Assembly: GCA_002284615.2 (NCBI GenBank)
Contig: MU069581.1
Span: 60,417-93,294 of the forward strand
From: Dunaliella salina
Lineage: Eukaryota > Chlorophyta > Chlorophyceae > Chlamydomonadales > Dunaliellaceae
Reading direction: 5' to 3'
Length of the DNA: 32,878 nt
The notes beneath the pieces were generated by a model, which saw only the letters and a list, made by a program, of their open reading frames with translations, did not search any database and was not told the DNA's origin. Positions within the stretch are counted from its first letter, which is position 1. The number at the start of each line of letters is the position of its first letter. The position numbers and the translations under genes are program-made. Below, piece after piece: positions 1 through 9,049 of the stretch.

Positions 1-72
1 AAATAATATATTATATATATATATATATATATACATATATACGGTATATATATATATATATATATATACATT
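1..72. repeat. (TA)n microsatellite
   Basis: Almost pure alternating TA with two short interruptions (around 33-43 and 66-70). It ends where the possible LTR edge begins, and AT microsatellites are common retroelement insertion sites. It runs off the left edge, so its full length is unknown. Confidence 0.95.
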
Positions 73-691
73 GTCACACCCAGAGTGTGCTGCAACGAGA
101 ATCTGCTGCAAGTTAGTTGAGTCGGTTGGCAGTTGTGATTAACCTTTGTGTTTTACACAGCTGAGGCGGTGTTTAGAGAACTCCTTTTTCTCTTTCTCCT
201 CTGTCTTCCTCTTGGAGAACTCGTAGTAACACCTTGATGGTCTTTGGCTCGTGTATAGCCTTGTAAACTACTAGCCAGCCTTAGGGAGTAGCCCATGCCG
301 GGCTAGCAAGCCCTCAAGCCCTTGGAGGAGGCAGCAGCAGCAGTAACAGCACTACTAGGGGAGTTTTCTGCACATAGTTTAGATATCTTGCATACGCCTT
401 AGTGGCACAGCCAAGTAAAGAGTCACTCCAGCAAAACCACGCCTTATCCATCAGCTTGCCCTCAGCCCTGTCCAATTTGGTAGCTACGCGCCGTAGCTGC
501 AGTGCTTTACCGCACACTTACTTCTCTAAACACAATATGCTCTCTCTTTGCGCGCGTCGCGCAGTTTAGCCTGATTTCCACCCAAAGGTCCTCGACCACT
601 CTCCCAGCCCCGAGCTGACGACCTACCATCACCCCTCGACGGCACCAGTAGTGAGTGTCGCATAGCCTCACCCGAAAATCTTGCGGCCTAG
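73..691. mobile_element. Possible LTR or solo retroelement edge
   Basis: Right after the TA tract the sequence begins TGTCACACCC, a TG start of the kind seen at Ty3-type LTRs; read on the minus strand it ends in GTGTGACA, also a legal LTR terminus. No second copy of this block occurs in the window, so the LTR assignment cannot be confirmed. Positions 316-347 are an inverted, slightly gapped match to 1415-1451, the stretch just before the gag start (CTG repeats followed by CTCCAAGGGCTT). That may tie the block to the neighbouring element in opposite orientation. No convincing coding frame is visible. Confidence 0.3.
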
Positions 692-1149
692 AGCCATTGA
701 ACCTGTGTACAATGCCGTGCAAGTGCCCACTTGGGCAACACGTGGAAATTTGTGCCATCTGCCATGCACAATAGCTCCATTGCACCAGTCATGGAGGTCT
801 GCATGGCACTCGTGAGTCTGATGCGTGTGGTGTACAGTGTGTCTGCAGTCATGCAATCAGGGCATCCGCAATCAGTGCAGCCACGCAACATGCACTCCTT
901 AGCTCTCTCAAGATTGTGGAGCAAATTATGCAGTAAACATAACCAGTAGGAACACGCGAAGACCACAACATTGTGTGCGTTTACAAAGACACCCGCGCAG
1001 ACTTAGATGCGCCTTCGGAATGATTTCTCTTGCCCCAGGGTCACTGTCACCCTTCCCTTCCTGGCCATAACACATGAGGTGGGCATTCATGAGCCCAAGC
1101 AACAGTGTGTGCGGTTCAACCAAATTAGCGTGCTCAATTTGCTTTGCAC

Positions 1150-1410
1150 TGTCAAGGTCCGGCAACCCAAATGATGGGTTGTGTGTCGCCTTTGCGTAGG
1201 GTTAGGCCCAGGTTCGGCAATCCATTAGGGGTTGTGTGTTGCCCTTGCTTTGAAGGTCCGGCAACCCAAATGATGGGTTGTGTGTCACCTTTGTCTAGGG
1301 TTAGGCCCGGGTCCGGCAGCCCATTAGGGGTTGTTTGTTGCCTTTGCATTGTGAAGGTCCACCATCCCCTTTTAGGGGCAGGGATGCGTGCGTCGCCTAG
1401 AATATGATAA
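1150..1410 (+). repeat. Leader tandem repeat with hairpins (copy A)
   Basis: Two units of about 99 bases each carry two related stem-loops: CAACCCA-AATGA-TGGGTTG (1163-1181 and 1262-1280) and a second type, CAATCC/CAGCCC-ATTA-GGGGTTG (1218-1234 and 1317-1333). The stems are 6-7 bp. The array lies in the untranslated leader just before gag, where packaging, dimerisation or translation signals would be expected; that role is inference. Confidence 0.8.
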
Positions 1411-1457
1411 ATTAGTTACTGCTGCTGCTGCCTTGCCTTCTCCAAGGGCTTAATCTA

Positions 1458-2363
1458 ATGCATAGAATGCCACCTAAGGCATGTTCCCAAACGGGAGCCA
1501 CGAATGTAGCTGGACCACCACCAGCAATAGAACCAGGTGCGGAGGATCAGCCTCCTGACGCTTTCTTCACACCTGGGCAGAGAGCGCCCACACTTTACAC
1601 CAATCCACTGTACATCCCTATGCCAAACTTGCCTGAAAGAGCACCCCAGTTCAGGGGTGAGAAAGGAGTAGATGACCTACACGCATGGCTTGGGCAGGCA
1701 AAATTGTGGTTTGTCAGAGTTTCACTCATGTGCAAAGGAAACCCAAATGTGACTGAAGCTGATGTTGTGCAAATATTCTGCATGCTAGCCTTTGAAGAGG
1801 ATACGCCTGTCAGGTTCTGGTATGAGACCAATCAAGATCGCCTGCTCAAAAAGCCGCCTGATGGCAAAACCACTTATGAGCAACTGCTTGCAGCTGTCAA
1901 GACACAGTTTGCGCACATCGCACCTGACACAGATCAGCTTTTGACTGACATGCACCTGACTCCAGGTATGGACCTATCCACATTTGTGCACAAATTCGTC
2001 CGTGCACACAAAGCATCGATCATAACTGAAGAAAAGGCAGTCAGGCTGCTGATTGTCAAGTTCACCAAACAGACCGACCTCTTNCACAACCTGTGCACCG
2101 CCTACATGAGCAACCCTGATGTGCTTGTAACAGACCTTGCTGAGATAGTGCACAAGCACCAAGCACTAAAGAACGCACTGGAGTTTGTAGACCCTGACAA
2201 GCAGCGCAAGCATGGATCTACTCCTGATGCCTCTGATAGACCAACGCGCGATGCCGTATTCACCACAGATGTGTCTGCACCTGCGGCAAGAAGCCAAGCA
2301 TCGACTGCATTCCGCTGCAAGGACCAAACACCACCCACAGCACTGAGCAATGTAGATCTGTAA
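1458..2363 (+). pseudogene. Gag-like protein, copy A, frameshifted
   Basis: This is the capsid-type part of a Ty3-like gag. The start (MHRMPPKACSQ) corresponds to the start in copy B. The residue order matches a retrotransposon gag: a Pro-rich N-terminus, then a helical block containing AWLGQAKLWF, FWYETNQDRLL and FVHKFVRA. The frame stays open to the basal part of the zinc knuckle (FRCK), where a 7-base deletion shifts it and it stops at 2361-2363. One N at 2084 gives an unknown residue. The original frame resumes downstream at 2369, so the protein is broken in two. It is non-functional as read. Confidence 0.8.
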
Positions 2364-2525
2364 AACGTATGATTGCAGAGAGTAAAGCAGCTCAGCCACA
2401 AAGCAGTCACCCTGCATTCCGCTGCAAGGTGCATGGACCAAACACCACCCACAGCACTGAGCAATGTAGATCTGTAAAACGTATGATTGCAGAGGGTAAA
2501 GCAGCTCAGCCACAAAGCAGTCACC
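2305..2525 (+). repeat. Tandem duplication of the gag zinc-knuckle module
   Basis: Unit 1 is 2305-2411 (107 bp) and unit 2 is 2412-2525 (114 bp); copy B has a single unit. 114 bp is 38 codons, so the duplication was in frame when it formed. Unit 1 later lost 7 bases (TGCATGG) between GG microrepeats, which destroyed its reading frame. Unit 2 still encodes CKVHGPNTTHSTEQC. Confidence 0.9.
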
Positions 2526-2938
2526 CTAACACCAACCGCTTGCTGATGGATGCTCTTGTCCAAGAATTCCGCGCACGCCTAGCTGAGGTGGCTGCATCTT
2601 TTGACCCGCTGCAAGCGCAGCAACCTCCTGCAAGACTGAGCAACCAACAGAGTGCATCACCTCAATTATTTGCTGCATGCACAAGCAGTATGTCCGGCGC
2701 CAATGCAACTGACCGCATTAGGGATTACGACCCGCGCACATACATGAGCACACCACATACTCAAGCCCGCCCTCCAGTTGTGCCTGCATCGCAGCACGCT
2801 CATCAAGTGCACATGACTCGCCATGCAGCACCAACCACAGTGTCACCAGATGGTGCAGATTTTGCCTGTGCCAAGGCGCATGCTGCAGAGAGCGCCCAGC
2901 CTGGATGGCCGTCNCTACTTGCACATTGGTATGCTTAA
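2369..2938 (+). pseudogene. Gag C-terminal part, copy A
   Basis: This continues gag after the frameshift. It carries an intact C-x2-H-x6-H-x4-C knuckle (CKVHGPNTTHSTEQC), a variant also known from plant Ty3-type gag proteins, then a Pro/Ala/Gln-rich tail. The frame matches copy B up to 2913. After the N at 2914 the last residues are unrelated to copy B, so the C-terminus here is foreign sequence. Confidence 0.75.
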
Positions 2939-4281
2939 AGCAATACTTTCCTGTGTTTGATGTTGGTGGCACCATGTCCCTCACATGCACAGATACGCTC
3001 CAGAATGAGAGTGTACATTGATGTGAGCCTTGATGTCTCGTGCTGGAAATATGCTCAAAAAGCATGCTTGATGTTCAGCTTGACCTACTTCTGTGTGCAC
3101 ACATTGCAATTTTTAAGATGTTGCCCTATGCCTGATTGCTCGAAATTTGATCTCCGCATTTTACATTACGCCCGATACAGTTGCTTGCACTGATTTATTT
3201 TACATTCTGCCTCGTCTTCTGCTTGCTTGGAATTTGTTAGGCTGAGCATTTGGCTTCTCACTTTTGTGAAAAAAGATCCATGAAGTCTTCATAGTATTTA
3301 TTGCATAAGGCTTTCAGCCATACTTTACTGCTCTTACCCTGTGACTGGTCCAGCTAAAAGCAATCCCAAAAGCTCAGAAATGGTTGATGAAATTAACAGA
3401 AAAGAGAAAAAAAATATGCGAGCAGTGAAACACTTTCCCCGCATCAAACTTTGATCAACCTTTGAAAGGCGCCTTGTTGTGTAAATACTTCCAGTCCTGG
3501 AATAAGAAGGAGTAGATCTAGTTGGAAACCAAAGAAAGGGAAAAGGTATTGCGTGTAATAAAAAGAGAAGGTACATGCGCTCACCATGAGTGCTAGAGCT
3601 ATCAATTGGTTGCACCATTCCTCTGTGCGTGTTGTTGCCTTGCAAACTCTTTTTCTTTCACTCCTTTGTGCATGATCTGATGTGTATAGGTGTTCTCGTA
3701 AGCCTTCAATGCTTGGGGAAGCCTCTTGGCCCTCAGGAATGCCCTTTCGCAACATCCGTATCCCCCGTACCACGCCGCCCGTAACCGTACCCGTATCCGT
3801 TCCCGTATCCCCGTAGTGTGCAACTTAGGGCCAGACCTCACAGGTTATGCGTGCTTGTCCGTTCGATGAAAATCGGACGAGCATCAGGGGTACTCCCGAC
3901 AACCCAAAGTCACTTGCAATATTACCAGCAGGCTGCCCAAACACTCGCCGCTGCAGTTTGGGCCTGAGCAGGGTCCCTCAAATAATAGCCATTCCCAGGG
4001 TTGACCAAGAAGTGCAAGTATGGGGCACAACTGATGCTCCTTAATTATGTAAATATTAATAGAAAATAATCTTCCAACTCAAAACACTGCATGGTGGGCC
4101 CAGATGGAAGAAATGCTGGTTTCTGATGCACAGAGCTCAACCTGAGCCACATCCAGATACCACCAACAAGCCAGACAAGTCCTCTGATCCAAAGAAGCAA
4201 CTTCCCCCACTCAGAAGTGGGTTTGAAAGTGTCTGGCAGTATATCACCCAAATTTGGCATAGGTTGTGGCGGCTGACCTAT
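2914..4281. other. Spacer between retroelement copies, no gene seen
   Basis: No frame here has recognisable domains. It is moderately AT-rich with purine runs (3400-3420). At 3761-3818 there is a degenerate run of CCCGTA/CCGTATC hexamers. 4042-4281 is unique flank immediately before copy B. None of it matches copy A's left flank, so the two copies are separate insertions or were brought together by rearrangement. Confidence 0.6.
3761..3818 (+). repeat. Degenerate CCCGTA short tandem repeat
   Basis: A run of related hexamers and heptamers (CGTATCCC, CGTACC, CCGTAACC, CGTATCCGTTC, CGTATCCCCGTAG), about eight imperfect units. No function is suggested by the context. Confidence 0.7.
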
Positions 4282-4611
4282 AGCCATTGAACCTGTGTAC
4301 AACGCCGTGCAAGTGCCCACTTGGGCAACACGTGGAAATTTGTGCCATCTGCCATGCACAATAGCTCCATTGCACCAGTCATGGAGGTCAGCATGGCACT
4401 CGTGAGTCTGAATCACTATGGCATGCCACACTCTGATGCGTGTGGTGTGGAGTGTGTCTGCAGTCATGCAATCAGGGCATCCGCAATCAGTGCAGCCACG
4501 CAACATGCACTCCTTAGCTCTCTCAAGATTGTGGAGCAAATTATGCAGTAAACATAACCAGTAGGAACACGCGATGACCACAACATTGTGTGCGTTTACT
4601 TGTAAAGACAC
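4282..4611 (-). CDS. Cys/His-rich antisense frame in retroelement leader
   Basis: On the minus strand of the leader there is an open frame with a dense Cys/His pattern: CMLRGCTDCGCPDC, then HECHADLHDWCNG and HGRWHKFPRVAQVGTC. Copy A has the same sequence, but its frame is broken by a 25-base loss near 828. The frame extends beyond the element into unique flank (to 4045), where the Cys pattern stops. The pattern suggests zinc binding, but no family is recognised. It could be a captured gene piece, an antisense accessory frame, or chance; the conserved spacing alone does not settle it. Confidence 0.3.
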
Positions 4612-4769
4612 CCGCGCAGACTTAGATGCGTCTTAGAAATAATTTCTCTTGCCCCAGGGTCACTGTCACCCTTCCCTTTCTGGCCATAACACATGAGGTG
4701 GGCATTCATGAGCCCAAGCAACAGTGTGTGCGGTTCAACCAAATTAGCGTGCTCAATTTGCTTTGCACT

Positions 4770-5000
4770 GTCAAGGTCCGGCAACCCAAATGATGGGTTG
4801 TGTGTCGCCTTTGCGTAGGGTTAGGCCCGGGTCCGGCAATCCATTAGGGGTTGTGTGTCGCCCTTGCTTTGAAGGTTTGCAACCCAAATGATGGGTTGTG
4901 TGTCACCTTTGTCTAGGGTTAGGCCCGGGTCCGGCAGCCCATTAGGGGTTGTGTGTCGCCCTTGCATTGTGAAGGTCCACCATCCCCTTTTAGGGGCAGG
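4770..5000 (+). repeat. Leader tandem repeat with hairpins (copy B)
   Basis: This matches 1150-1410: two units of about 99 bases, with the CAACCCA/TGGGTTG stem-loop at 4782-4800 and again near 4869-4890, and GGGGTTG-type stems between them. Stem bases are kept between copies while spacer bases vary. Confidence 0.8.
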
Positions 5001-5075
5001 GATGCGTGCGTCGCCTAGAATATGATAAATTAGTTACTGTTGTTGCTGCCTTGCCTTCTCCAAGGGCTTAATTTA

Positions 5076-6953
5076 ATGCATAGAATGCCACCTAAGGCAT
5101 GTTCCCAAACGGGAGCCACGAATGTAGCTGGCCCACTACCAGCAATAGAACCAGGTGCGGAGGATCAGCCTCCTGACACTTTCTTCACACCTGGGCAGAG
5201 AGCGCCCACACTTTACACCAATCCATTGTACATCCCTATGCCAAACTTGCCTGAAACAGCACCCCAGTTCAGGGGTGAGAAAGGAGTAGATGACCTACAC
5301 GCATGGCTTGGGCAGGCAAAATTGTGGTTTGTCAGAGTTTCACTCATGTGCAAAGGAAACCCAAATGTGACTGAAGCTGATGTTGTGCAAATATTCTGCA
5401 TGCTAGCCTTTGAAGAGGATACGCCTGTCAGGTTCTGGTATGAGACCAATCAAGATCGCCTGCTCAAAAAGCCGCCTGGTGGCAAAACCACTTATGAGCA
5501 ACTGCTTGCAGCTGTCAAGGCACAGTTTGCGCACATCGCACCTGATCCAGATCAGCTTTTGACTGACATGCACCTGACTCCAGGTATGGACCTATCCACA
5601 TTTGTGCACAAATTCGTCCGTGCACAGAAAGCATCGATCATAACTGAAGAAAAGGCAGTCAGGCTGCTGATTGTCAAGTTCATCAAACAGACCGACCTGT
5701 TTCACAACCTGTGCACCGCCTACATGAGCAACCCTGATGTGCTTGTAACAGACCTAGCTGAGATTGTACACAAGCACCAAGCACTAAAGAACGCACTGGA
5801 GTTTGTAGACCCTGACAAGCCGCGCAAGCATGCATCTACTCCTGATGCCTCTGATAGACCAACGCGCAATGCCGTATTCACCACACATGTGTCTGCACCT
5901 GCGGCAAGAAGCCAAGCATCGACTGCATTCCGCTGCAAGGTGCATGGACCGAACACCACCCACAGCACTGAGCAATGTAGATCTGTGAAGCGTATGATTG
6001 CAGAGAGTAAAGCAGCTCAGCCACAAAGCAGTCACCCTAACACCAACCGCTTGCTGATGGATGCTCTTGTCCAAGAATTCCGCGCACGCTTAGCTGAGGT
6101 GGCTGCATCTTTTGACCCGCTGCAAGCGCAGCAACCTCCTGCAAGACTGAGCAACCAACAGAGTGCATCCCCTCAATCATTTGCTGCATGCATAAGCAGC
6201 ATGTCCAGCGCCAATGCAACTGACCGCATCAGGGATTACGACCCGCGCACATACATGAGCACACCACATACTCAAGCCCGCCCTCCACTTGTGCCTGCAT
6301 CGCAGCACGCTCATCAAGTGCACATGACTCGCCATGCAGCACCAACCACAGTGTCACCAAATGGTGCAGATTTTGCCTTTGCCAAGGCGCATGCTGCAGA
6401 GAGCGCCCAGCCTGTATGGCCGTCATTGCATGCCTTATTGACAGTGTGTTCAGAAGCGAAACAAGACCCAGAGTCAAGTGTGTGTGCAGCAACACCTGTA
6501 TCATTTCAGGCAAAGCCAGTAACCCGTGCAGATGTACCAGGTGCAACACCAGCGCCTGTGCAGAGACCAGCAGCTCCTGAAATGGCCACGGTACGTATTG
6601 TAGGATCAGAGCTCTCTGAGCAAGATTTGATTGCCATGCAGAAACTTCCTGGCTTTGAAGTGTCTTTCAAGGTTTCCAAGCCAACGCTGATGGGCGCTCT
6701 CCAGCGCACCGATCTCCTGCCTCCAGAAGGTACGCCAGCGCCACAAGTAAGTGCGCAAACGTTGCTGGAAAAATCTCAAACTCCAGCTGCATCGCATGCC
6801 GCCTCCCATGGCACGGCAGCAACTGCACCTCAGCACTCAATCTCTTCAGAACCATCCTTGTTTGGGCATGATGATGCCCCTGTCTTCTGTTCAGCCAAGC
6901 ATGGGCCAAGCCCAGAACAGCCTGCCTTTGATGCCATAAAAGTACATGAATGA
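5076..6953 (+). CDS. Gag-like polyprotein, copy B
   Basis: This structural protein would assemble particles around the element's RNA. I chose the ATG at 5076 (MHRMPPKA); the frame is open further upstream to 5040 but without an ATG. Order (residues from this ATG): a Pro/Gly-rich N-terminus (1-60), a helical capsid-like block (about 60-270, with AWLGQAKLWF, FWYETNQDRLL and FVHKFVRAQ), a zinc knuckle CKVHGPNTTHSTEQC near residue 290, then a long Ala/Pro/Gln/Ser-rich tail to about residue 625. The frame is uninterrupted, unlike copy A. The C-terminus stops a few bases after the next frame (protease) opens at 6946, giving a short gag/pro overlap that might have used -1 or +1 frameshifting. Family assignment to Ty3 rests on the knuckle type and the following protease and is moderately secure. 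Confidence 0.8.
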   Translation: MHRMPPKACSQTGATNVAGPLPAIEPGAEDQPPDTFFTPGQRAPTLYTNPLYIPMPNLPETAPQFRGEKGVDDLHAWLGQAKLWFVRVSLMCKGNPNVTEADVVQIFCMLAFEEDTPVRFWYETNQDRLLKKPPGGKTTYEQLLAAVKAQFAHIAPDPDQLLTDMHLTPGMDLSTFVHKFVRAQKASIITEEKAVRLLIVKFIKQTDLFHNLCTAYMSNPDVLVTDLAEIVHKHQALKNALEFVDPDKPRKHASTPDASDRPTRNAVFTTHVSAPAARSQASTAFRCKVHGPNTTHSTEQCRSVKRMIAESKAAQPQSSHPNTNRLLMDALVQEFRARLAEVAASFDPLQAQQPPARLSNQQSASPQSFAACISSMSSANATDRIRDYDPRTYMSTPHTQARPPLVPASQHAHQVHMTRHAAPTTVSPNGADFAFAKAHAAESAQPVWPSLHALLTVCSEAKQDPESSVCAATPVSFQAKPVTRADVPGATPAPVQRPAAPEMATVRIVGSELSEQDLIAMQKLPGFEVSFKVSKPTLMGALQRTDLLPPEGTPAPQVSAQTLLEKSQTPAASHAASHGTAATAPQHSISSEPSLFGHDDAPVFCSAKHGPSPEQPAFDAIKVHE

Positions 6954-7285
6954 AACTGCCGGCCTCTACAGGCTAGCTGAAGGTGTATCCTTTGCGCATA
7001 GAGACAAAGTCATCACTGCCTCGCGTGTGCTGTACGACATCTGCTCAGATGCAAACATCTTGTCCAAGGAATGGTATTTTGTATGGCCCCTCACCCCACA
7101 AGATCCATACCTCTATGGGGAGTGCAGGGGGAGTCATTGGCCAGGTGGTTGGCCCAATCTGGAGTATCCTCAACAGAGGTACAGACGTAGAATGCACAAC
7201 TGCATCCCCTGATGGCTTGACATTCCTGGTTGTCTCTGGAGTAAATGACTTGTACGAAGTGCTACAGTGTAGCATGGCAAACTAG
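6946..7285 (+). pseudogene. Retroviral-type aspartic protease, degenerate
   Basis: This would cleave the Gag-Pol polyprotein. The first frame reads KVITASRVLYDICSDANILS, where the family's D-[ST]-G-[AS] active site should sit; here it is D-I-C-S. The Cys codon TGC differs by one base from GGC (Gly), so the catalytic motif is broken. The rest of the domain (SAGGVIGQVVGPIWSIL, the flap-like region, then VSGVNDLYEVL) lies in another frame, so there is also a frameshift near 7115-7130. It stops at 7285 and is not followed by reverse transcriptase. The protease identity is an inference from the motif order. Confidence 0.6.
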
Positions 7286-7311
7286 GACACTGTTTTGGCT
7301 GCGTCAGTTTC

Positions 7312-7630
7312 TCAGCCTGACAGGACGTCTCCTTGGATATGCCTCAGATGTCTTTCAGGATAGAGAAGCTGTTTACGCATTTGATTGAAAGAAGTGAGGC
7401 TGTCTGATGCAATATCTGCATATTCGGTGATGATAGCAGCAGCAATTGCTGCAAATTCAGCTCTAGTGATGGTTTTAGTAATCCCGGCACCGTTTGGTTC
7501 TACAACTCTTGCTGTCAGTGGACGAGCAGTAGACGCCTGCTCCAATTTCTTGCTTACCGTTATGGACAATGCAGCTGCCATCTGTGTATGCCCATGTCCT
7601 CCAGTCAGCAACTTTAAGAGTTAGGAGAGT
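7312..7630 (-). pseudogene. RNase H domain of a retroelement
   Basis: This domain would remove the RNA strand of an RNA/DNA hybrid. Three of the family's landmarks are visible: WAYTDGSCIVHNG with GAGVY (first Asp), TRAEFAAIAAAI (Glu), and IASDSLTS (second Asp). The first lies in the frame ending at 7475 and the other two in the frame 7611-7312, so a frameshift near 7500-7530 separates them. The last catalytic region (His/Asp) is absent because the element is cut off near 7315. It is non-functional as read. Confidence 0.8.
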
Positions 7631-8146
7631 ACTGGGTTGGCTGGGCACCAAGTCTGTATCTTGGACAGTTATGTGTGAATAACTAGGGTGTTTGGAGACG
7701 TGTTGTTTGTCAAATGGGAGGCGTTCCAGTCTATTAAAACCTGGCATGTGAGCATGCACGGGATTTAGGACAGGGTGGCTGCTGACATTCGTCAGCTTCC
7801 ACTCTGTGGCTTCTTTCAAATCTCCTTTCAGGCCCTGTAGCCAGTCTTTGTTATGGTTGTTGCGATGGGCTCAAGCTGCAGTGTTCCAAACAGCAACGAC
7901 ACGAGGGTCCCAGGTTTGCTGAGGTAGAGGTATCTCTTGGTTAGGGCAGGATTGAGGGGCACTGTAACTAGATAATTTGCGAGGTATGGTTCCAAGTTCG
8001 TAACAGAGGTCGGTGTAGGCAGTGAAAAGTTTGAAGTAAGGGTTGGTTATCATGTTCTTATTCCAAGCCGGATGGAACATGAATGTAGCAGTGGCCTCTG
8101 TGTTGAGAATGGCAGAGTACATGGCATGTTGCAAAGCTTGGGTCAT
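7631..8146 (-). pseudogene. Unassigned retroelement domain before RNase H
   Basis: In the same frame as the RNase H start. It contains ATFMFHPAWNKNMITNPYF and YTDLCYELGTIPRKL, an alpha/beta-looking block, followed after one TGA (7871) by a stretch with WKLTNVSSHPVLNPVHAH. From memory, blocks of this kind precede RNase H in some algal retroelements, and a distant methyltransferase-like fold is possible, but no catalytic motif is clear enough to name it. Confidence 0.4.
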
Positions 8147-8170
8147 GATTCCCTCGTCATAAATGGGATG

Positions 8171-9030
8171 TCAGACTGAGAAGCCTGAGAATTTGGATGA
8201 GAAAGCATTGCATGGCACCAAAAAGAGTATCTTGGGAGTCCGCACTCCAATAATTCTGGTATTGTGGGTTGTGGTCTGGTGGGGAGGCCATTTTTCTTGG
8301 GTTACTAAAGCCCATTTTTGAAGGGCGTGATGAATGTGAGTTGGAAGGGCTCGTGAAAACGAGTCTTTGATCTTCTTGCTAGAGTACTTTCTTTCAAGTA
8401 TGGATTTGCGGGAAAGGAGTCCTTGCAGCTCAGTAGCAAAGTTGCCTGGAGCTGGTGTTATTTTCTCGTGCATGCCAGCAAGCTTGGCCCCATAAAAAGC
8501 CCTGTAAAGGATTTGGAAGCGGTTTGGCGATGTCATACCAACACATTTGCCTTGTGTATTGTATATGCAAGCCATGCGCGCCGTGTATATTTCTGGGAGA
8601 ATGAGGGGGGATGGAGTAGGAGGGGAATGGCTGTGGGATCCTGTGTCTGATGGTGCTGGATGAGGGGGTTGCTGGTCTGTGTACTTCACGAGGTCTACCT
8701 CGTGCAGCCAATATTCACATGAGCCCGTAGGCTTTATGTCTGCTTGTGGATTTGTGGGGTTTGTATCAAATGTGATTTTGCTGTGTAATTCTGTGTCCAA
8801 TTTCTGCTGCCATACATTGGTTTCAGTAGGTTTCTCAAAGCCCTGTCTTTCCAGATTTGAGAGGGTAGAATCTGCTGCGGGTGTTGAGAGATTAGGCTTG
8901 CTCTGTTGTGCTTCAAACTTAAGCAAGCACTCTTTAATTTTAGGCCAAGCCTCCTGTGAATCCTCTGATTCCCAGGAGGGCTTCCAAGCGACCCTCCTGA
9001 GTTCTTATTTAGTCTGTCGGTCTCCTTCAA
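8171..9030 (-). pseudogene. Linker region between PHD finger and RNase H
   Basis: Frame 8926-8171 reads through a Ser/Pro/His-rich low-complexity part (about 8610-8690) and a more ordered part with ACIYNTQGKCVGMTSPNRF and FYGAKLAGMHEKI. The frame before 8926 continues upstream in another register (9030-8734), marking a frameshift. It ends with a TGA at 8171, after which the same frame continues. No known domain is recognised. Confidence 0.45.
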
Positions 9031-9049
9031 TTTTTTGGGGCATCATTTA

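Larger units (their letters stand above)
692..2913 (+). mobile_element. Ty3-like retroelement copy A, truncated
   Basis: This stretch aligns with 4282-6420 (copy B) over its whole length with only scattered substitutions. It comprises a leader of about 770 bases and most of gag. It differs from copy B by a loss of about 25 bases near 828 between TCTGA microrepeats, a duplicated zinc-knuckle module at 2305-2525, and a 7-base deletion that ends the first gag frame. Similarity to copy B stops at the single N at 2914, so the right end may be a real truncation or an assembly join. No protease, reverse transcriptase or integrase is present. Confidence 0.85.
4282..7285 (+). mobile_element. Ty3-like retroelement copy B, truncated
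   Basis: This is the longer of two related copies: a leader of about 790 bases with hairpin repeats (4770-5000), an intact gag frame of about 626 codons (5076-6953), then a frameshifted protease domain to 7285. Reverse transcriptase, RNase H and integrase are absent. At about 7286-7320 the sequence passes into a different element on the minus strand. Flanking LTRs and a primer-binding site were not identified. Confidence 0.85.

Noticed and set aside
1152..1407. Overlapping frames on both strands in the leader repeat
   Set aside because: Both derive from the 99-base tandem repeat and are open because of its composition; no domain content.
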